The position numbers and the translations under genes are program-made. This document shows positions 6,382-7,752 of a DNA stretch of 7,752 bases, piece after piece. The DNA is from Planctomycetota bacterium (GTDB taxonomy: Bacteria; Planctomycetota; UBA8108; UBA1146). Where the stretch lies: assembly GCA_002691835.1 (NCBI GenBank), contig NZJA01000133.1, forward strand, positions 11,576-19,327, read 5' to 3'. The number at the start of each line of letters is the position of its first letter. Within the stretch, counting starts at the first letter, position 1. Under the pieces are notes generated by a model that was given only the letters and a program-made list of their open reading frames with translations, ran no database searches and was not told the DNA's origin.

Positions 6382-7647
6382 ATGCCCAACAGAAGCCGCT
6401 GCTGTAGCCCAGATACGAATGAAAAGATTCAAGAAATGAAGAACTGTGCGCGGAATCCCGGTCTCCCACCTCAGAGCCCCCGCAGAAGCGGACCCCTTCA
6501 ACATTTCCAGTCAGGTTGTGTTGTCGTTGTGGTCATCCTGTTTCTGCAATCCGGGATTCCGTCACTTTTTCTACATGCTTCCCAGGACCCTCCTCAGGTC
6601 AGGGATTCCGTCAAGCCTGCGAAACCTTTGAAGAAGCCGGTTGGCGACGACCCGGTCCCTGCGGATCAGGGGTCTGGTCTCGAGAGTGAATCAACCAAGG
6701 GTGGTCAGGCTGACAAGACGGATGCCTCTCAGACCGATTTGAAACTCGCGGACCAGTGGATAGATCAGTTGGGTTCAGATTCTTGGGAGGTCCGTGAAAA
6801 GGCGGCCCAAGAGCTCAAAAAAATGGGATCGGCAGCAAAAGAAGCATTGAAGAAAGCCCTACAGAATCCCGACCCTGAAGTGGCTTCGAAGGCAGAAGAA
6901 ATTCTTTCCAACCTCAATAAACCCGTGATTCGCGAGATCGTTGATGGAAGAGATGCCCGGTCTGGTGAAGTGAGCGGTCGCCGCAGGATCATATCGGGTC
7001 CCGGCGGGATTGTGACCTTGGACTTGGGTGTCGATCAATTAGGGCGTCGCAGAGTGGAAATTGAATCTGGATCACTCGAACTCGACAAGCTGGAAGATCC
7101 TGCTCTTAAGAGGCTGCGCGAATTGGAAAAGCAGATGGAGCAAGAGTTTCAAAGAGGATTGCCGGGCAGGTTTTCGGGACGAGAGAGGTTTCCTTTCCCC
7201 GACTTGGAGAGAATCTTTGATCTGCCAGGCGGTGCAGTCCGTTGGGAAGGGTCTACCACCATGGGTGGGAAGGCCAGTAGGAGTGAATACAGAAATGGCC
7301 AGCTTTCCCTGAGTATTGAATCCACCGGTGACCGTTTCGTGATTGAACCGATGGGGTTGGTTTTGGAGTCGATTCATCCGGCCTTGAAATCTCATTTACC
7401 TCAAGCGAGTTCCGCGGGGTATGTCCTCAGAGAGGTCCGTCCAAAGAGTCCCGCTGAAAAGGTCGGATTTCGGCAATGGGATATTCTTCTGCGGGACGGA
7501 AACCGTCTGGTCCAAAATGAAAATGATCTGGCAACCGCATTTCGAATGCCCCGACCCGACCGACTCTTTGAAGTACTGAGACAGGGGCAGAAAGTTGTGA
7601 TAACCGAAAATTCCAAAGCTCCTGCTGAGAGCGAAAAAAATGATTGA
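6382..7647 (+). CDS. Exported HEAT-like and PDZ domain protein
   Basis: A 421-aa protein of unknown exact role. The N-terminus is long and basic with cysteines at 7, 8 and 22. A hydrophobic segment at about 46-64 ends in LHA-SQ near 64-68, either a signal peptide with a long n-region or an anchor, so the rest lies outside the cytoplasm. A Pro/Lys/Asp-rich disordered linker spans about 68-118. Residues about 122-179 form a HEAT-like helical pair (LGSDSWEVREKAAQEL, then a second helix and DPEVASKAEEIL). A charged helix, possibly coiled coil, spans 236-259. The C-terminal 325-408 resembles a PDZ domain (AGYVLREVRPKSPAEKVGF, then WDILLRDG), with WD where most have GD. There is no protease triad or other catalytic domain, so it may be a binding or scaffold protein that recognises peptide tails. 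It follows a sigma-54 promoter match and is followed 10 bases later by a lipoprotein gene, suggesting an envelope operon. HEAT plus PDZ is a familiar combination in planctomycetes. Confidence 0.88.
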   Translation: MPNRSRCCSPDTNEKIQEMKNCARNPGLPPQSPRRSGPLQHFQSGCVVVVVILFLQSGIPSLFLHASQDPPQVRDSVKPAKPLKKPVGDDPVPADQGSGLESESTKGGQADKTDASQTDLKLADQWIDQLGSDSWEVREKAAQELKKMGSAAKEALKKALQNPDPEVASKAEEILSNLNKPVIREIVDGRDARSGEVSGRRRIISGPGGIVTLDLGVDQLGRRRVEIESGSLELDKLEDPALKRLRELEKQMEQEFQRGLPGRFSGRERFPFPDLERIFDLPGGAVRWEGSTTMGGKASRSEYRNGQLSLSIESTGDRFVIEPMGLVLESIHPALKSHLPQASSAGYVLREVRPKSPAEKVGFRQWDILLRDGNRLVQNENDLATAFRMPRPDRLFEVLRQGQKVVITENSKAPAESEKND

Positions 7648-7652
7648 GAGAG
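7646..7652 (+). promoter_or_regulatory. Ribosome binding site of the lipoprotein gene
   Basis: The purine run GAGAGAG overlaps the stop codon of the preceding gene and lies 5 bases before the ATG at 7658. It favours 7658 over the in-frame ATGs at 7640 and 7664. Confidence 0.5.
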
Positions 7653-7657
7653 CTTCC

Positions 7658-7752
7658 ATGTCGATGACTAAAAACAAGAAGTTGCTGCTATTGCTGGCGG
7701 CATTGTTGTTGCCCGCCTGTATTCATATCCATCCTTCGGGGGTGGCCCTCGC
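7658..7752 (+). CDS. Lipoprotein, N-terminal fragment (3'-truncated)
   Basis: Only the first 31 codons are in the window. From ATG 7658 the protein starts with a basic n-region (TKNKK), a Leu/Ala-rich core of about ten residues, then the lipobox LPAC with Cys21 (codon 7718-7720), followed by IHIHPSG. This is a type II signal peptide, so the mature protein should be lipid-anchored at Cys21. The residue after Cys is Ile rather than Asp, so inner-membrane retention by the enterobacterial rule is not indicated. In-frame ATGs at 7640 and 7664 are alternatives; the GAGAGAG spacing favours 7658. It starts 10 bases after the HEAT/PDZ gene and is probably in the same operon. No function can be assigned from the fragment. 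Confidence 0.75.
   Translation, partial: MSMTKNKKLLLLLAALLLPACIHIHPSGVAL

Overview
The window is a compact, all-plus-strand bacterial region. It holds one 5'-truncated gene, three complete genes and one 3'-truncated gene, with short intergenic gaps. The base composition is moderately GC-rich and even throughout, and I see no insertion sequence, phage gene, CRISPR array, tRNA or rRNA. The best guess for the host is a planctomycete or a close relative. The reasons are the HEAT-like segment in the fourth gene, of a style common in planctomycete envelope proteins, its long-n-region signal/anchor sequence, and the very long protein of tandem carboxypeptidase-regulatory-like (Cna-B-like) domains. 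This assignment is inference; there is no phylogenetic marker in the window.

Region 1 (1-2758) is a two-component system. A membrane histidine kinase of NtrB/AtoS/ZraS type (cut at its N-terminus by the window edge) overlaps by one base (TAATG) an NtrC-family response regulator with receiver, AAA+ and Fis-type HTH domains. The receiver and ATPase motifs are intact, including the GAFTGA loop that contacts sigma-54 RNA polymerase.

Region 2 (2759-6214) is a short leader with a hairpin just before the Shine-Dalgarno sequence, then a 1079-residue membrane-anchored protein made almost entirely of 11 tandem beta-sandwich domains. It ends at a strong intrinsic terminator with a 13-bp perfect stem.

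Region 3 (6215-7752) starts with a regulatory gap holding a very good match to a sigma-54 (-24/-12) promoter. This precedes an exported or anchored protein with a HEAT-like helical segment and a C-terminal PDZ domain but no protease domain. Ten bases later begins a lipoprotein gene that runs off the window.

Working model (inference): the kinase senses an extracytoplasmic signal, and the sigma-54 activator turns on the PDZ/lipoprotein operon from the promoter near 6308-6324. A weaker GG-N10-GC element at 2786-2802 might bring the multidomain surface protein under the same control. That would make the window a small envelope-response module, but nothing here proves the regulatory links.
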